Positions 48,136-60,330 of a DNA stretch of 64,000 nt are shown piece by piece. The stretch's first letter is position 1; each line of letters starts with the position of its first letter. The translations under genes and the position numbers were made by a program. The notes beneath the pieces were generated by a model. It worked only from the letters and a program-made list of their open reading frames with translations, did no database searches and had not been told where the DNA came from. Source of the DNA: Tillus elongatus (taxonomy: Eukaryota; Arthropoda; Insecta; Coleoptera; Cleridae); the NCBI GenBank assembly GCA_964006375.1, contig OZ023267.1:80795682-80859681 (forward strand), given 5' to 3'.

Positions 48136-49243
48136 AGATGCATACAGTGTGAAAGAAAAGTATGGACTGCCCTAATAACTACGTAATTTTTTTAAACGCT
48201 CGAGCACCTCAATTTAGTTTTTAACTGGACTACTTTTTCATCCAATTCATTAGTTTTTAGACCCTCTTTCTGATGTCCTGGCAGTAGTTTCAGCAATAGA
48301 GTTCATGGCTTAATAGTCTATAATGTTAGCAAATTTTCATATAAAAATCTATTGTTGAGAAGTCCGCGATTTATGGATTTTGAAAAGATATGTTCAATGG
48401 GGCGAACTAGAACCCATTAAACCCATATATGGGGTCAGTTTCAGTTTTTGTCTGTTTAGACATATACAGGGTGGCGCAGTTCTACGTTAAAGCTGAATAT
48501 ATTCCTTATTATACAAAATATAAGAAAACATTGTATACGTTAATTATAGGGTGTCGCTAGCTGCACATCTTATAAACTAATTTTGACAATCACGGGATGG
48601 CTCACTGGTCGTTCGTAATACACGCTTTCTTTTTTAATGGAACACCTTTATGTAATTGCATTTTTGCATTTTCCATCGAATTATAACCCATGTTGTGAGA
48701 AAACAGCTGATATCGTTCATCATTTTTGAGTTATTTCAATTGTTTTGCAATTTTTCACGTTTTTGGCATATATCACAATCACATATCACAATTTGTGATA
48801 CGGCGTTTTTACTAATAAATAGCGGAGCCACATGAAAACGACGCCGTATACAGGCGCTCTCAAATAGTGGTTGAATCTGAAAAGTTTTCGCAGAATTTTT
48901 TTAGTGTTTCCGAAAAAATCACTTTTTTTAACATTTATGTGAAACGGGGGTAATTACTAAAAAATGTTTAGTAAGTTATTGTAAAAAAGTTATCGAATTA
49001 TTGTGAAAAATATAATTTAGTGTAATGTTTCTTAAAAGAAATAGTGATTTTTTGTAAAAGAAAATGTTTCCAAATTTTCATATTTTGTTTTCAATTTTGG
49101 TCATAAAGCCGGTGAATAATTATATATTGGTAGGTGTGTAAATAGCTTGAAGAGGTTCGCTAGCCAGGAAAATAGGACCAGTTTTTTTGGACTGTTCAAG
49201 TTTACTTTCGAACTTTTTATACTTTTTGAAACCACAACACTAT
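48136..49243. other. Unassigned, with repeat fragments
   Basis: 48300-48460 contains a decayed piece of the (AT)n-bearing family ('catatatggggtcagtttca'). 48475-48720 is a relative of 46480-46860. No gene is supported. Confidence 0.5.
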
Positions 49244-50620
49244 TGTAACGAGGCCTGACTTGCGGGGTGAATTATGCGGTGGAACAGATTAACGGATTTA
49301 CGAGAACGGTCCTGGGCGCCAGATTTAGATTTTGAAAGGGTTTACTCCCTGCGAGGATGTCTGCGACCTCGTCACAAGGCTCTGGCCATGGTTGTGGTCA
49401 GAGTGCCTGGATAGCTCTGTGGAGAGGGTCCGGTAACCTATGATGTAACAGGCCGTATAGATACCTCCGAGGTTGCGGGCTTCGCTCCCCCGGTATTTCC
49501 CTGACCTTCCGAAAGTTTGTAAGGGCGTAGCAGATTTGTTTGCGGTTATAACATAGACTGAATATAATTTCCACACTTTATTATATTATAAAGCGTTACA
49601 GTCCACTGGTATGCTTACAATATGAAAGGCACTTATCACGCTAATTTATCCTAGAACAGGTTATGTTACTGGTGACGGGCCAACGAAATTAATTATTCCC
49701 CACGAAAAGAAATGCGGGAGACACGCGGACGGAAACTCCGGTTATCCGTGGATGCAGCCGTTAAGTGGGTCGGATCGAGACACGCTCCTCAAATAGTTAA
49801 AATGGCGTCTACCCGTCGAAGTCGGTACCACGAGATCCAACACCACGACGTCAGGGCGTCGGTAAGGAACGGGAGAGTTATGGGGTAACACCCCGTAAAA
49901 GGATATTGTTATATACTAAGTCGACCTTGGCCTGCTTGTGTACTACAGCGTCCAGACCAGAGTCGAATCGGAACGGTCGTACGCAATACCCTTGGGAGAT
50001 CTGTGTTAGCTATAGCATCACCTCCCAGAAGTATTACGACACGCCAACAATAATGGGATAGGGAAATGGAGGGGAATTACGCTAGATCCTGCGATCTCGA
50101 CGTCGACGGACAGGCGCGTAGGAACTGAGAAAAAAATATCCGAAAATTCGCTATAATTAGATTCAATAAGACAAACCTAAAATACTCTTACCTAGACTGC
50201 GTTCAGTAGAATTATTAAGCTACTAAATTGCCTCGCACAACAACGGGACGGACGGTACGGTATTCTGACGTTTTATTGCAATTTTTACGAACAAACTCTA
50301 TATTTACTGAATCTAAATTCCAGTTATAGACTTCAACACGCTACGGCAAACGGTGAACTCTTTTTGCCTTCAGTAGTTATTTTCTCTGCAGTCCCCGGCC
50401 GAAAAATCTTAATCGGTGGAAGATACCTTATGCTTATCTTCTGCAGATATGTTTTTATCTCCGCCGCGATAATTCGAAAATGCGTACTTTTAAGAAATAT
50501 TAATGATAAAAATAATAATTTTTACTGCGTGGCATTTTTACCCGTGGGAATTATATTATATTTATTTTCGAACAGCCGCTTTTAGTATCTACAGCTGTTC
50601 TGAAAATATCTACTTCGTCA
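49244..50620 (-). mobile_element. Gypsy B 3' LTR
   Basis: 1377 bp; plus-strand start TGTAACGAGGCC and end TACTTCGTCA. It differs from the other LTR by scattered substitutions and small indels. Frames inside it are not conserved coding sequence. Confidence 0.9.
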
Positions 50621-50769
50621 CTTACGACAGCGTTTACTGGCAGTTGTGTCCCAAGGTCTGGAATGACGCGGTGCCTTCCGTGTAGTAGACGCCTCGTGGT
50701 GTGTGCCGGGTCGTGTCCTGGACGCCTGGGCTAGAGCGCTCGAGTCACGTTGGGGCACCTGCATTACGT

Positions 50770-51080
50770 AGTTGGCGGACGGGATCCTCCTCATGTCGAC
50801 CGGGAACAGCGGAGACGGCGGGTGGTACGGTTTGTGGTCTTTGATGTGGATGTTGCGATACCTCTTCTCGGTTCGCCTTTCAGGTCGTAGACCACCCGCG
50901 ACACAACTTTGCTCACGGTGTACGGTCCCGTGTATTTCGGCGCCAATTTTGCCGCAAAGCCCCGGGGTGCCGAAGAGAGCGGACGATCTACCCGTAGGAC
51001 GCGGTCACATACGGCACACTGCCACTCGCGACGCCTCAGGTTGTAGTGGCCGCTCTGCTGAGAAAAGGCCCTATCGAGGT
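50770..51080 (-). pseudogene. pol: Gypsy B pol C-terminal tail
   Basis: Minus-strand frames after the integrase core read SQQSGHYNLRRREWQC, FAAKLAPKYTGPYTVSKVVS and RVVYDLKGE, the post-integrase module. The FAAKLAP segment also occurs in the gypsy fragment at 11.8 kb, so the two elements are related. Frameshifts separate it from the core. Confidence 0.75.
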
Positions 51081-51850
51081 TAGGTCTCCCGCAACTTCTC
51101 CACTCGATTCAAATAGCGGTTGATTTGGGGAGCGCCCACGACGGCGTTGTCTCCGTCTGCTGGTTCGGTGGTCGGTATCATGTTCGGTGCCGGCAATTCC
51201 CGCCCAAATTTGAGGAACGCCGGGGAGACGCCGGTCGACTGCTGTTTAGCGGTGTTTATGGCGGACACTAGCTCGGGTAATCTCTCATCCCATCTGGCCT
51301 GTTCGCTGTCATAAAACTGCGATATCATGGTCTTTAGCGTGCGGTTGCTTCTCTCCACGGGATTCGCTTGGGGTGTATACGGGGGTGTTAAACAGTGTTT
51401 GATGCCCATTTTTTTAGCAATCCTTTGAATATGCGACCGGTGAATTGGGGGCCATTGTCGCTAATAACTATTCGTGGGGTCCCGAAGCGCATCATAACCT
51501 GTTCCAAGAGCACGTCGGCTACGGCTTTAGCCGACGATTTTCGCAACGGTTTCGCTTCTACCCACTTAGTGAACCTGTCGTGCATGACAACCAGGTAGCA
51601 ATTACCCTTCTTAGATCGGGGTAGTGGTCCTACCAGATCTATACTCACGACCTCCCAAGGCCCCTTGCTGACAAACCGCTGTATTTTCCCAGGAAGTTGT
51701 TGCTGTGACACCTTGTACCTTCGGCAACGATCACACTGTCGGACATAACGTGCGAGGTCTCGGAACATGCCGGGCCAGTAGTAATTGTGGGTTATGCGCG
51801 CTATGGTCTTGGCGACTCCTAAATGCCCCGCGGTGGGCGCATCATGGTTT
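51080..51850 (-). pseudogene. pol: Gypsy B integrase
   Basis: The zinc finger begins just after an in-frame TAG at 51850-51852 (AGHLGVAKTIARITHNYYWP, then CDRCRRYK). Core: first Asp in VVSIDLVGPLPRSKKGN, second Asp in VISDNGPQFTGR. After a 1-base shift near 51405 the Glu lies in NPVERSNRTLKTMISQF. It would insert the cDNA into the host genome. A stop and a frameshift inactivate it. Confidence 0.85.
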
Positions 51851-52560
51851 TATTCTAGTACACTTGACCTGAAGTTTTTCGGGACGCATATTTTCCACGG
51901 GTTGTATACTTCAGGTTCGGCGAACTCGTTGGAGTCCCAGAAGTGCCTATAGAGCGTCCCCCCTTCCACACGGTAGTCCGGAAACGCATCGGGATTGTTC
52001 TGCACCTCGTTGATTTTGTTTATAAACCACGTGCATTGAGCGTCTTCTCGGCTGAAGAAAGCATGTTCTTCCGGCGTATCCCTAGCCGGTAACGCGTTTC
52101 GCGATAACGCGTCGGCCACTCGGTTCATGGCGCCTTTCCTGTATTTTATGGCAAAACCGTATTGCTGGAAGAACACACTCCAGCGTGCCAACCTTCCTGA
52201 AGGGCTACGGATTGACTGTAGCCATCGGAGGGACATATAGTCGGTTATTACGGTAAAGCTATAGCCTTCCAGATACGGCCTCATCTTTTCTATGCCCCAC
52301 ACTATGGCCAGACATTCTTTTTCTGTTACGGAGTATTTCTTTTCCGGGCCGGTCAGAGTACGACTGGCATACGCTATTACTCGTTCCCCCTCTTCCAGGT
52401 TTTGCGTCAGCGCAGCACCCAGTCCGTCGTTGGAAGCGTCGGTTTGTAACGTAAAGTCTGGGCACACTAACACTGTGGCCTCGGTGAGTCCGGTCTTTAG
52501 GTCGTCGAACGCCTGTTTTGGTGTACGGTCCAACTTCATTTTTCCTTCTTCTTTAGGAGC
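51850..52560 (-). pseudogene. pol: Gypsy B RNase H
   Basis: One frame carries PKQAFDDLKTGL, the catalytic QTDASNDGLGAALTQ, KYSVTEKECLAIVWGIEKMR and VITDYMSLRWLQS, then NRVADALSRN, the usual end of gypsy RNase H. It would degrade RNA in RNA-DNA hybrids. A frameshift near 52545 separates it from RT. Confidence 0.85.
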
Positions 52561-53235
52561 CTGGTTAGTGAGGCTGCTACTCGCGAAAAGTCCTTCAGGA
52601 ACCTTCGGTACCACGAGCACACTCCCAAAAACCTACGTAGGCTACGGGCGTTGTTCGGCGGGGGCATAGCGCGGATCGCCGCCACCTTATCCGGATCGGT
52701 GTGTATTCCCTCCTCGTTCACCACGTGTCCTAAGTATGTGATGGAACGGCGGCAAAAGTGGCACTTGTCTGGGTTTAGCTGTAGGTTAGCGTTACGGAGT
52801 CGGCGAAATACTTCACGGAGGTTGTTCAGTTGCTGTTCGAAGGTCTCTCCAAACACAATTACGTCGTCCAAATAGGCGAACGCGATGTCGTCCATGTCGG
52901 GAGTTATGATCATATCTAGTAGACGTTGGAACGTCGCGCTGGCCGAGTGGAGACCGAAGCACATTACCCTGAACTGGAATAAGCCCCTTCCGGGGACGGT
53001 GAACGCCGTGATCGGTCGACTCTTCGGCGTCAACGGTATCTGCCAGTATCCCAGTATCCCTGCCGCAGGTCGAGGGTGGTGATATACTTAGCTCGCCTCA
53101 GTTTGTCTAATATGGTCGATATGTACGAGAGGGGATACGCGTCCTTAACCGATACTTCATTAACTTTGCGGAAGTCTACGCAGAAGCGTGGGGTACCATC
53201 TTTTTTTGACAATCACGATTGGCGAGCTCCAGGGG
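52540..53235 (-). pseudogene. pol: Gypsy B reverse transcriptase
   Basis: Across frame breaks near 53210 and 53040 (the second caused by a short 'ccagtatc' duplication) the order is SSSPWSSPIVIVKK, DGTPRFCVDFRKVNEVSVKD, FQFRVMCFGLHSASATFQRL, the catalytic FAYLDDVIVFGE, and YLGHVVNEEGIHTDPDKV. It would copy element RNA into DNA. The catalytic box is intact but the gene is split into three frames. Confidence 0.85.
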
Positions 53236-55061
53236 CTAGACGACGGCTCTATGACGCCTTCCTCTTCATTAATTATTTCCTGAATTTTAGGGTTACGGGG
53301 TCTATACATGTGCTTGATAGGCGTGGTCTTAGCAAGCCGTATACGGTGTTGTGCCAGGTGAGTAGGGCCTTTGATATCTGCAAAAGCTGGTAACTCGTCA
53401 GCTAGGAATCGCTGCAGCTCCTGCTGTTCGACTGCAGATAGGTGTGGCAAGGCAGCGCCTTCTGTTGATACTTGTACCCCAGCCGTAAGTTCTGTGCAAT
53501 TTGCGACGGTGGGCGGTATGAATTCTCCATTTAGCCGGCACTGAGCGGTACGGAGGTCTATCTGACACCCGTGTTCCTTCAGGATGTCCATTCCGTAGAG
53601 AATATCGACTGCCAATGTGGGTAAATATAGCATACGGCGCCTGATAGTCCGCGAGCCAATCCTCATCACCAGGTCGTACGCCTCTCTGATGTTTATGGCA
53701 TTGCCGTCGGCGACCCGGGTGGCCATGTCGCCTATGGGGATCGCGGGGATGCCTCTAGAGTGGCAATAATCAGCCACTTTGCCACCCACGAATGATGGCG
53801 TGGCCCCGGTGTCCACCAGCGCTTCGGCGATGCTTATCGCCATAAACGGTCGGTTGTCTGTTATGACGGCTGTTTCCGAGGGTTCGTGTGACGGAAACTG
53901 CGGGGTCCTTGGCCCGGCGCAGTCCCTTAATAGTTTCCCTGATGGGGTAAGCAAGGGCAGTCCCTCGAGAGGGTGTCGGGACGCCCGCAGCGCGAGCAAA
54001 ACAACGTGGCTTACGGCGCTTGACACTGGCCTCTCATGTACCCGGGCTGGCCACATCGCCAGCAAGTAGGGGCAAATCTCACTGCGGGTGTTGTTTCCGC
54101 CGTGTACCTCATTTGGGTTAGCTCTCCTGGAGGCTGGTATAAACGTGCGGCGTTGAATATCGGACGTTGGCGGTGTTACCCTGGCGGTGGGGCTCGGTGG
54201 GGGTGAGTAGTACGGAGCATGGTTTGGCTGTGGCCTCGTCGGTAACCCGCCCAAACGCTGGTTACCACAGGTTTCTTGGACGAGGGATTCGACGGACTTA
54301 ACCTTCTCTATGAACGTTCTGATGTCCGGAATGTCACAATTCCACAGCATTTGGCGGTATTGAGGTAGAAGATTTCTTCTAAGCCATGTTAGCTCCTTTT
54401 CTGTGGAAATATTCCCATATCTCCTGATGAGCGTTTGGAGGTCGGTGGCATACCTTATGACCGGCTCATCCGGTAGCTGGAGCCTCCGGCTTATTTCCGT
54501 TTCTATGTCCACCAAGTAATTAACTGGGAAGTAGAATTGACGGAAATCAGTCAGGAAATCCTCCCATCGACTCCACATGCCCCGGTTGTTGCGGTACCAC
54601 AACAGGGCACGTCCATCTAACCATTGTGGGAGGGCGGATAATAGACAGTCGCTGTTGGCGCCTGAATATATGCGTATTTCCTCCAAACGTTCTAGGAAGG
54701 CAGCTGGGTCGGAATTTCCATCAAACTGTACCTTCCAGTTTGGGACATTTCCGGGCTCGCCTGTATATGTCCGGTTGGGAGTATACCCTCTACCCGGTGC
54801 TATTTCTGGGTGACCCTTTGTGCCCGGCTCGCTATCTTTGCCGTGCGGTGTCGTATCTGGCATGCCTTCCCGTAGGAACTGAGTCAGTCTAATGCGTTGT
54901 TCGTCTACGGTGCCACCGGTCGTGAGGCCAAATTTGGCCAATTCATTTTCTAATTCTGGCCTTATTAGTCTATATACCCACGATACTCGGGCGGCAGACG
55001 GAACGGGATCATTTTCCGTTTCGGAGACGGTAGCTTCGATGTTTTCTTGCGGAGTGGACAT
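53160..55061 (-). pseudogene. gag-pro: Gypsy B gag-protease (633-codon frame with shifted zinc knuckles)
   Basis: Starts at ATG 55061 (MSTPQENIEA). The capsid region contains NWKVQFDGNSDPAAFLERLE and FRQFYFPVNY. The aspartic protease active site is EALVDTGATPSFVG near 53815. Between them, at about 54000-54090, zinc-knuckle sequences (CWRCGQPGYMRGQC and a second CX2C motif) are readable only one frame away. The open frame therefore seems to contain a pair of compensating indels that skip the knuckles. The frame ends at RT start 53160 after another shift. Confidence 0.8.
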
Positions 55062-55269
55062 AACGGTGACGGTTTTCGTTTAATAATATACAACGGAACT
55101 ATATCGGAACGGAACGGTATCAACACAGAACGGTCGGCTTTTTATTTAATAATATGTAACGGAACTATATAGGAACGGGACGGTAATGTAACGGGACGGT
55201 AATGTAACGGGACTGTATTAATACGGAATGGTCAGCTTTTTAGTTACGGCTCCCTGCTCGGCTAACCTG

Positions 55270-55280
55270 CTCTGGCGCCA
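55270..55280 (-). promoter_or_regulatory. Gypsy B primer-binding site
   Basis: Three bases downstream of the 5' LTR (minus strand) is TGGCGCCAGAGCAGG, beginning with the TGG complement of a tRNA CCA end. The priming tRNA cannot be assigned by eye. Confidence 0.65.
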
Positions 55281-55283
55281 TTT

Positions 55284-56654
55284 TGTAACAAGGCCTGACT
55301 TGCGGGGTGAATTATGCGGTGGAACAGATTTGCGGACTTACGGGAACAGTCCCTGGCGCCAGATTTTGAGGGTTTACTCCCTGCGAGGATGTCTGCGACC
55401 TCGTCACAAGGCTCTGGCCACGGTTGTGGTCAGAGTGCCTGGATAGCTCTGTGGAGAGGGTCCGGTAGCCTATGATGTAACAGGCCGTATAGATACCTCC
55501 GATGTTGCGGGCTTTAATCGCTCCCCCGGTATTTTCCTGACCTCCCGAAAGTTTGTAAGGGCGTAGCAGATTTATTTGCGGTTATAACATAGACTGAATA
55601 TAATTTCCACACTATTTATTATATTATAAAGCGTTACAGTCCACTGGTATGCTAATAATATGAAAGGTAGTTATTACGCTAATTTATCCTAGAACAGGTT
55701 ATGTTACTGGTGACGGGCCAACGAAATTAATTATTCCTCACGAAAAGAAATGCGGGAGACACGCGGACGGAAACTCCGGTTATCCGTGGATGCAGCCGTT
55801 AAGTGGGTCGGATGGAGACACGCTCCTCAAATAGTTAAAATGGCGTCTTCCCGTCGAAGTCGGTACCACGAGATCCAACGCCACGACGTCAGGGCGTCGG
55901 TAAGGAACAGGTGGGTTATGGGGTAACATCCTGTAAAAGGATATTGTTATATACTAGGTCGACCTTGGCCTGCTTGTGTACTACAGCGTCCAGACCAGAG
56001 TCGAATCGGAACGGTCGTACGCAATACCCTTGGGAGATCTGTGTTAGCTACAGCATCACCTCCCAGAAGTATTATGACACGCCAACAATAATGGGATAGG
56101 GCAATGGAGGGGAATTACGCTAGATCCTGCGATCTCGACGTCGACGGACAGGCGCGTAGGAACTGAGAAAAATATCCGAAAATTCGCTATAATTAGATTC
56201 AATAAGACAAACCTAAAATACTCTTACCTAGACTGCGTTCAATAGAATTATTAAACTACGAAATTGCCTCTCACAAGAACGGGACGGACGGTACGGTATT
56301 CTAACGTTTTATTGCAATTTTTGCGAACCAACTCTTTATTTACTAAATCTAAATTCCAGTTATAGACTTCATCACGCTACGGCAAACGTGAACTCTTTCT
56401 GCCTTCAGTAGTTATTTTCTCTGCAGTCCCCGGCTGAAAAATCTTAATCGGTGGAAGATACCTTATCCTTATCTTCTGCAGATATGTTTTTACTCCGCCG
56501 CGATAATTCGAAAATGCGTACTTTTAAGAAATATTAATGATAAAAATAATGATTTTTACTGCGTGGAATTTTTATCCGTGGGAATTATATTATATTTATT
56601 TTCGCACAGCCGCTTTTAGTATCTACAGCTGTTCAGAAAATATCTACTTCGTCA
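55284..56654 (-). mobile_element. Gypsy B 5' LTR
   Basis: 1371 bp; plus-strand start TGTAACAAGGCC and end TACTTCGTCA. It is followed by the CACTAT target duplication and then AT-rich flank. Confidence 0.9.
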
Positions 56655-56660
56655 CACTAT

Positions 56661-57000
56661 TTAAATGAAATATGGTACATACATTGTTACTACACTATAT
56701 ATGTTATACTACTAACCAACCAGTCCATCTTTTAAAAACAATAGATATTTGCAATTAAAAACATTTTTATGAAAATCCGCTACCCTAACGCACTTGCTGT
56801 GTCCTGACTTTTAGTTTTCGAAGCAATGACAATAATTGCCCATATACAGTTTTCTATTCACTTTTATTCGGTTTAATTAACTGATTAACTTTCTTTCTTC
56901 TATCATCATAAGAAAAAGATTTTTTTATTTGATCTTGATGATTTCAATTGTAAGATTCCTTACAAACTGTAAAAGCGATATTAAGAAAATATATTAATAT
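56661..57000. other. Unassigned, with one dispersed motif
   Basis: Contains another copy of the motif 'taacgcacttgctgtgtcc' (56777-56795), a fragment of the (AT)n-bearing family. Nothing else is seen. Confidence 0.4.
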
Positions 57001-57250
57001 AACTAATATTATCGATTACCGATAAGCCCCTTTTTAAGCAAATCAGTATTTAGTAACAGAGAACTTTATTTTAAATGTTAACAGTAAATACCCTAATTTC
57101 TAACTTAACCAAAACTTACAGTAATTACATAATGTTACATAATATTTTATGCAAGGTAGGGGAAATGTCTGCGATAATAACAACCATGTCGTGGGAACGC
57201 TGATTAGTACAGTTTTTATATAACGGAATATTATAGTTGGTCATATAACT
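57000..57250 (-). mobile_element. Errantivirus-like 3' LTR (approximate)
   Basis: On the minus strand, right after a G-rich purine tract (AAGGATGGGGG), the sequence begins AGTTATATGACC, the AGTTA start common in insect errantivirus LTRs. A TATATAAAA box (plus 57215-57224) and a later AATAAA-like signal fit an LTR promoter and polyadenylation site. The far end of the LTR was not fixed. Confidence 0.55.
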
Positions 57251-57259
57251 CCCCCATCC

Positions 57260-58101
57260 TTAAAATGAAGCTTCTCCTGGAAGCTGAATTGTTAACCTGC
57301 CGGGTACAGGTTGAATTCCTGGTTTATCAGCTGACACCTGTTTATGTTTGTGAACCTTAAACCACTTCACTAAAAAATAGATCATAAATATTAACAACAC
57401 AAGGTAAAGCGCTATTGTCAATAAAATAGGGATGCAATAATTTGGGTTAAACTCTTCTGAAATTGGTATGATGGGATGTGCCGAAATGTCCTTTAGGTTG
57501 AGGGTCTTCAAGTCGATCTTGAGTATTAGTATATTCTCTTCTTTTAATTTTAATGACAACTCGTTGAACAGTAACGGTTTTCCAAATGTTTTCTCCAGGA
57601 ACGCTAATTCTTGTTTTCTGAGGAATATCTGGCAACTATTTTCTTTCAACAAGTAGATCCCTTTAAGTTTACTGGTAAGTGTTTCTTTTTGACATTTAAG
57701 TTTCAGAGTTTCTTGTGTGGGAAATACTGCTAAATTTTGGATAATTTCAGGAGAGATTTCTATATTGTTGATTTTTATGCCAAGTTTGATGAATTGACAT
57801 TGAGAAGAGTTTCCTATGTTCCATGTTCTTCGCATAAAGCTGGATGGTTAGTTTGTATTTTGTTCGAGCAGTGAAATATTTTACCTTGGGTGCATATGTC
57901 GCTGAGAGCCTTTACAATTTTATTGGGGCTTTTAATTGATTTCAATAAATATTTGACATCAGGAATTATTGTTACGAATTCTGATTCGTATTTTGTTGGA
58001 ATTGGAAGTAAATAGTGAAGTTCACATATTTCTTTATAGTCAGTAGGTACAAAAAGAAAATAGTCTATTATATTACCTTCTAATTTACAAGTAATTTTCA
58101 T
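57260..58101 (-). pseudogene. env: Envelope glycoprotein of an errantivirus-like endogenous retrovirus (C-terminal part)
   Basis: Two overlapping minus-strand frames, 58101-57814 and 57835-57260, with a frameshift at about 57820-57835. They encode the C-terminal part of a membrane fusion envelope protein. Cys residues are spaced through the ectodomain. One strong transmembrane helix (ILLTIALYLVLLIFMIYFLV) is followed by a basic cytoplasmic tail of about 35 residues. The polypurine tract and LTR follow directly, as expected for a third ORF of a gypsy-type errantivirus. Upstream env sequence toward 59000 is too decayed to read. The gene is broken. Confidence 0.7.
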
Positions 58102-59020
58102 AATAGCTTCAAAATTTTATGTTTTCGTATTTTAATTCATAAGGAAATTGTCCATTGAGGATATCTTTGCATTTCTAAATATAAATCATGAGGTTTCATT
58201 ACGCTAGGATGCAAAATTTAATAAGATACTATCATTGGGTATTGAGTTTGCAAAAAGCAAGAGAATTTTCGATATCTTGTAGTAAATTAAATATAGTGTT
58301 GTACAGCATGATTAATTGATTATACAAGTCTTTAGTAAAAATAACATTTTTATTTGTAGCCACACCTTTAGTCATTTTATTTAACTGGAGTACTCTTGAT
58401 TTTATTAAAATTTGATTATGCTCAATATCTCGAACTGTGTTATCGTACTATACTGAATCTTTAACTATTACAAATGCAGCTGACTTTCATGCAAAATGTA
58501 ATAAGATACTATTATTTCTCTGGCCACTTGAGGCACATAAATAGTCTGTTAAATATTTAATTACATACTGCACTTATTTCACCACGTTATTATAAAGCGT
58601 GAAAATATTTGTTAACTTAATACACTGAACTATTTTATCTAATATTCCTAGAATGAGTAAAAATATTTGTCATGTTATTGTTAATATTACTACGGTTATA
58701 TTGATCTATTTTTTATAATTTTCTAATTCTAAATTGTAAACACTATTATTTACGCTAATTCTAATATTACTATATTGGGTCTTTAAACTATTATACTCAT
58801 CGTATAAACGTTATTAAAAATTAACATGCAATATGCCGGTTTTGTGGCTGGCTTGTTATTCAATTTACAATTATCCATTTTACTAATTTCCAACTTTTTC
58901 AAATACATTTGTAGAATGGCACTGAACATTCAATAGAATAAATTTTCAAAATACGGATGGTATTTGACCCTAGGTATTATATAATTAATTGAAAGTATTA
59001 TCGCATCTTTTTTATATTCT
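58102..59020. other. Decayed env N-terminal / pol-env spacer
   Basis: Position between the integrase and the env C-terminus implies lost env sequence. Only short AT-rich frames remain and no motif is readable. Confidence 0.4.
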
Positions 59021-60330
59021 CTTTGGTTATTAAAAAGTCTTATTGTTTAATTAGAGTAGAATTAAATCGTTCAATCAGTCCAATTGGTTCTGGATGCTGT
59101 GAGCTAATAAAATGTAATTTTTGTTTATGCATCTTGAGTAATTCTCTAAGTAAAGAGCTCTTAAATTCACCTGCATTATCCAGTATGTTCTGGTATAGAA
59201 TGGTGTGTAAAGTACTTTATTAAATTATTAACTATTTCTATAGCTTGTGCGTATTTAGAAAAGGAATCAATTATAGTTAAAAACTTTATATTTTTACGTG
59301 ATATGCAATCAATAGATAATATTTGAAAAGGTTGGAGCAGTAGGCGTGACCTTAAATTTTATATTTAACGGTTTTCGATCATATTTTGTTATCTGACAGA
59401 TTTTGAATTTATTGTTAACATGGGTTTGAATACACTTTCTGTGTTTAGGCCAATAGCCTTTATTTTTAATTATAGCACTTAATTTTTCATACAAGGGATC
59501 TTCAAAATATCTGTAATATTAATAATATCTTTCTCAGCAATATTCTTTGAAATGAAAAATGTACTAACATTTTTTGATTATCTTTAAATAATTTTACAAT
59601 TACAGGTACTGGCGGTGAAAGGTTTACTTCTGACATAACTATTTCATTTTTACCAAAAATAACTAGACACTCAACTACTGAGTAGTACTCCAATTACGGG
59701 GCTTTCGTGATTTGTGTGAATAGTTACGTCTTCGTTGACATAATTATCTATAACTTCGGCTTCTACAATTAAAGATTGCGTTTGTTGATTATCGTTGTTT
59801 TTAGCTTGTATTTCTTTACTAAAAATTTCCTTTGTTTTATTAAATTTTTCTACATGGTTTATTGCACTTAAATGTTTTAAAAGAGCACATGAATTTCGTG
59901 TATTATGATTATCTAAGACTTTTAAATTCATTCGCGGTTTTTTAATGTTCCTTCTTCATAAACAATTTCGATTCCATACTTTTCAAGTTTAAAGCTCCAT
60001 CTAAGCAATGTAAAATTTGGCTTGCTAATGAGGATAACAATTGAGGTGGCTTATCGTCAGTTGCTTTTTGAAATCTTCTGCCATAAAGATATAGGCGAAA
60101 ATGTGTTATAGCCCACACAATTGCCAATAATTTTTTCTCAATTATTGAGTAGTTTATTTCTGAAATAATTCGATTTCTTGATGCATCAACGCAAGGTAAC
60201 TCGACACCATTTTTTCCTTGGAACAATACAACAGCAACAGAAAAATTGCTGGCGTCTATAGTCAGTACAAAAGGCTTTGTGAAATAGGGGTACTGAAGAA
60301 TCGGTTCGCCAATTAATCATTCTTTGCATG
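59020..60330 (-). pseudogene. pol: Errantivirus-like RNase H and integrase remnant
   Basis: On the minus strand from 60330: FVLTIDASNFSVAVVLFQG (RNase H first Asp), YSIIEKKLLAIVWAITHFRL (Glu region) and TDDKPPQLL. A spacer follows (59671-59931), then integrase pieces: GYWPKHRKC (zinc finger), NILDNAGEFKSSLLREL (core Asp) and EPIGLIERFNSTLIKQ (core Glu). Many frameshifts and stops. The order and the following env agree with an insect endogenous retrovirus. RT is mostly missing. Confidence 0.75.

Larger units (their letters stand above)
49244..56654 (-). mobile_element. Ty3/gypsy retrotransposon B, full length with TSD
   Basis: LTRs at 49244-50620 and 55284-56654 are near-identical direct repeats of about 1.37 kb with TG...CA ends. 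CACTAT flanks both sides (49238-49243 and 56655-56660). On the minus strand the order is 5' LTR, primer-binding site, gag, protease, RT, RNase H, integrase, 3' LTR. The internal region is clearly more GC-rich than the surrounding DNA. Similar LTRs imply recent insertion, yet the coding region has several frameshifts. Confidence 0.9.

Noticed and set aside
52292..55083. Several plus-strand ORFs of 60-125 codons across gypsy B
   Set aside because: They lie opposite clear gag and pol coding sequence and have no domain features; GC-rich shadows.
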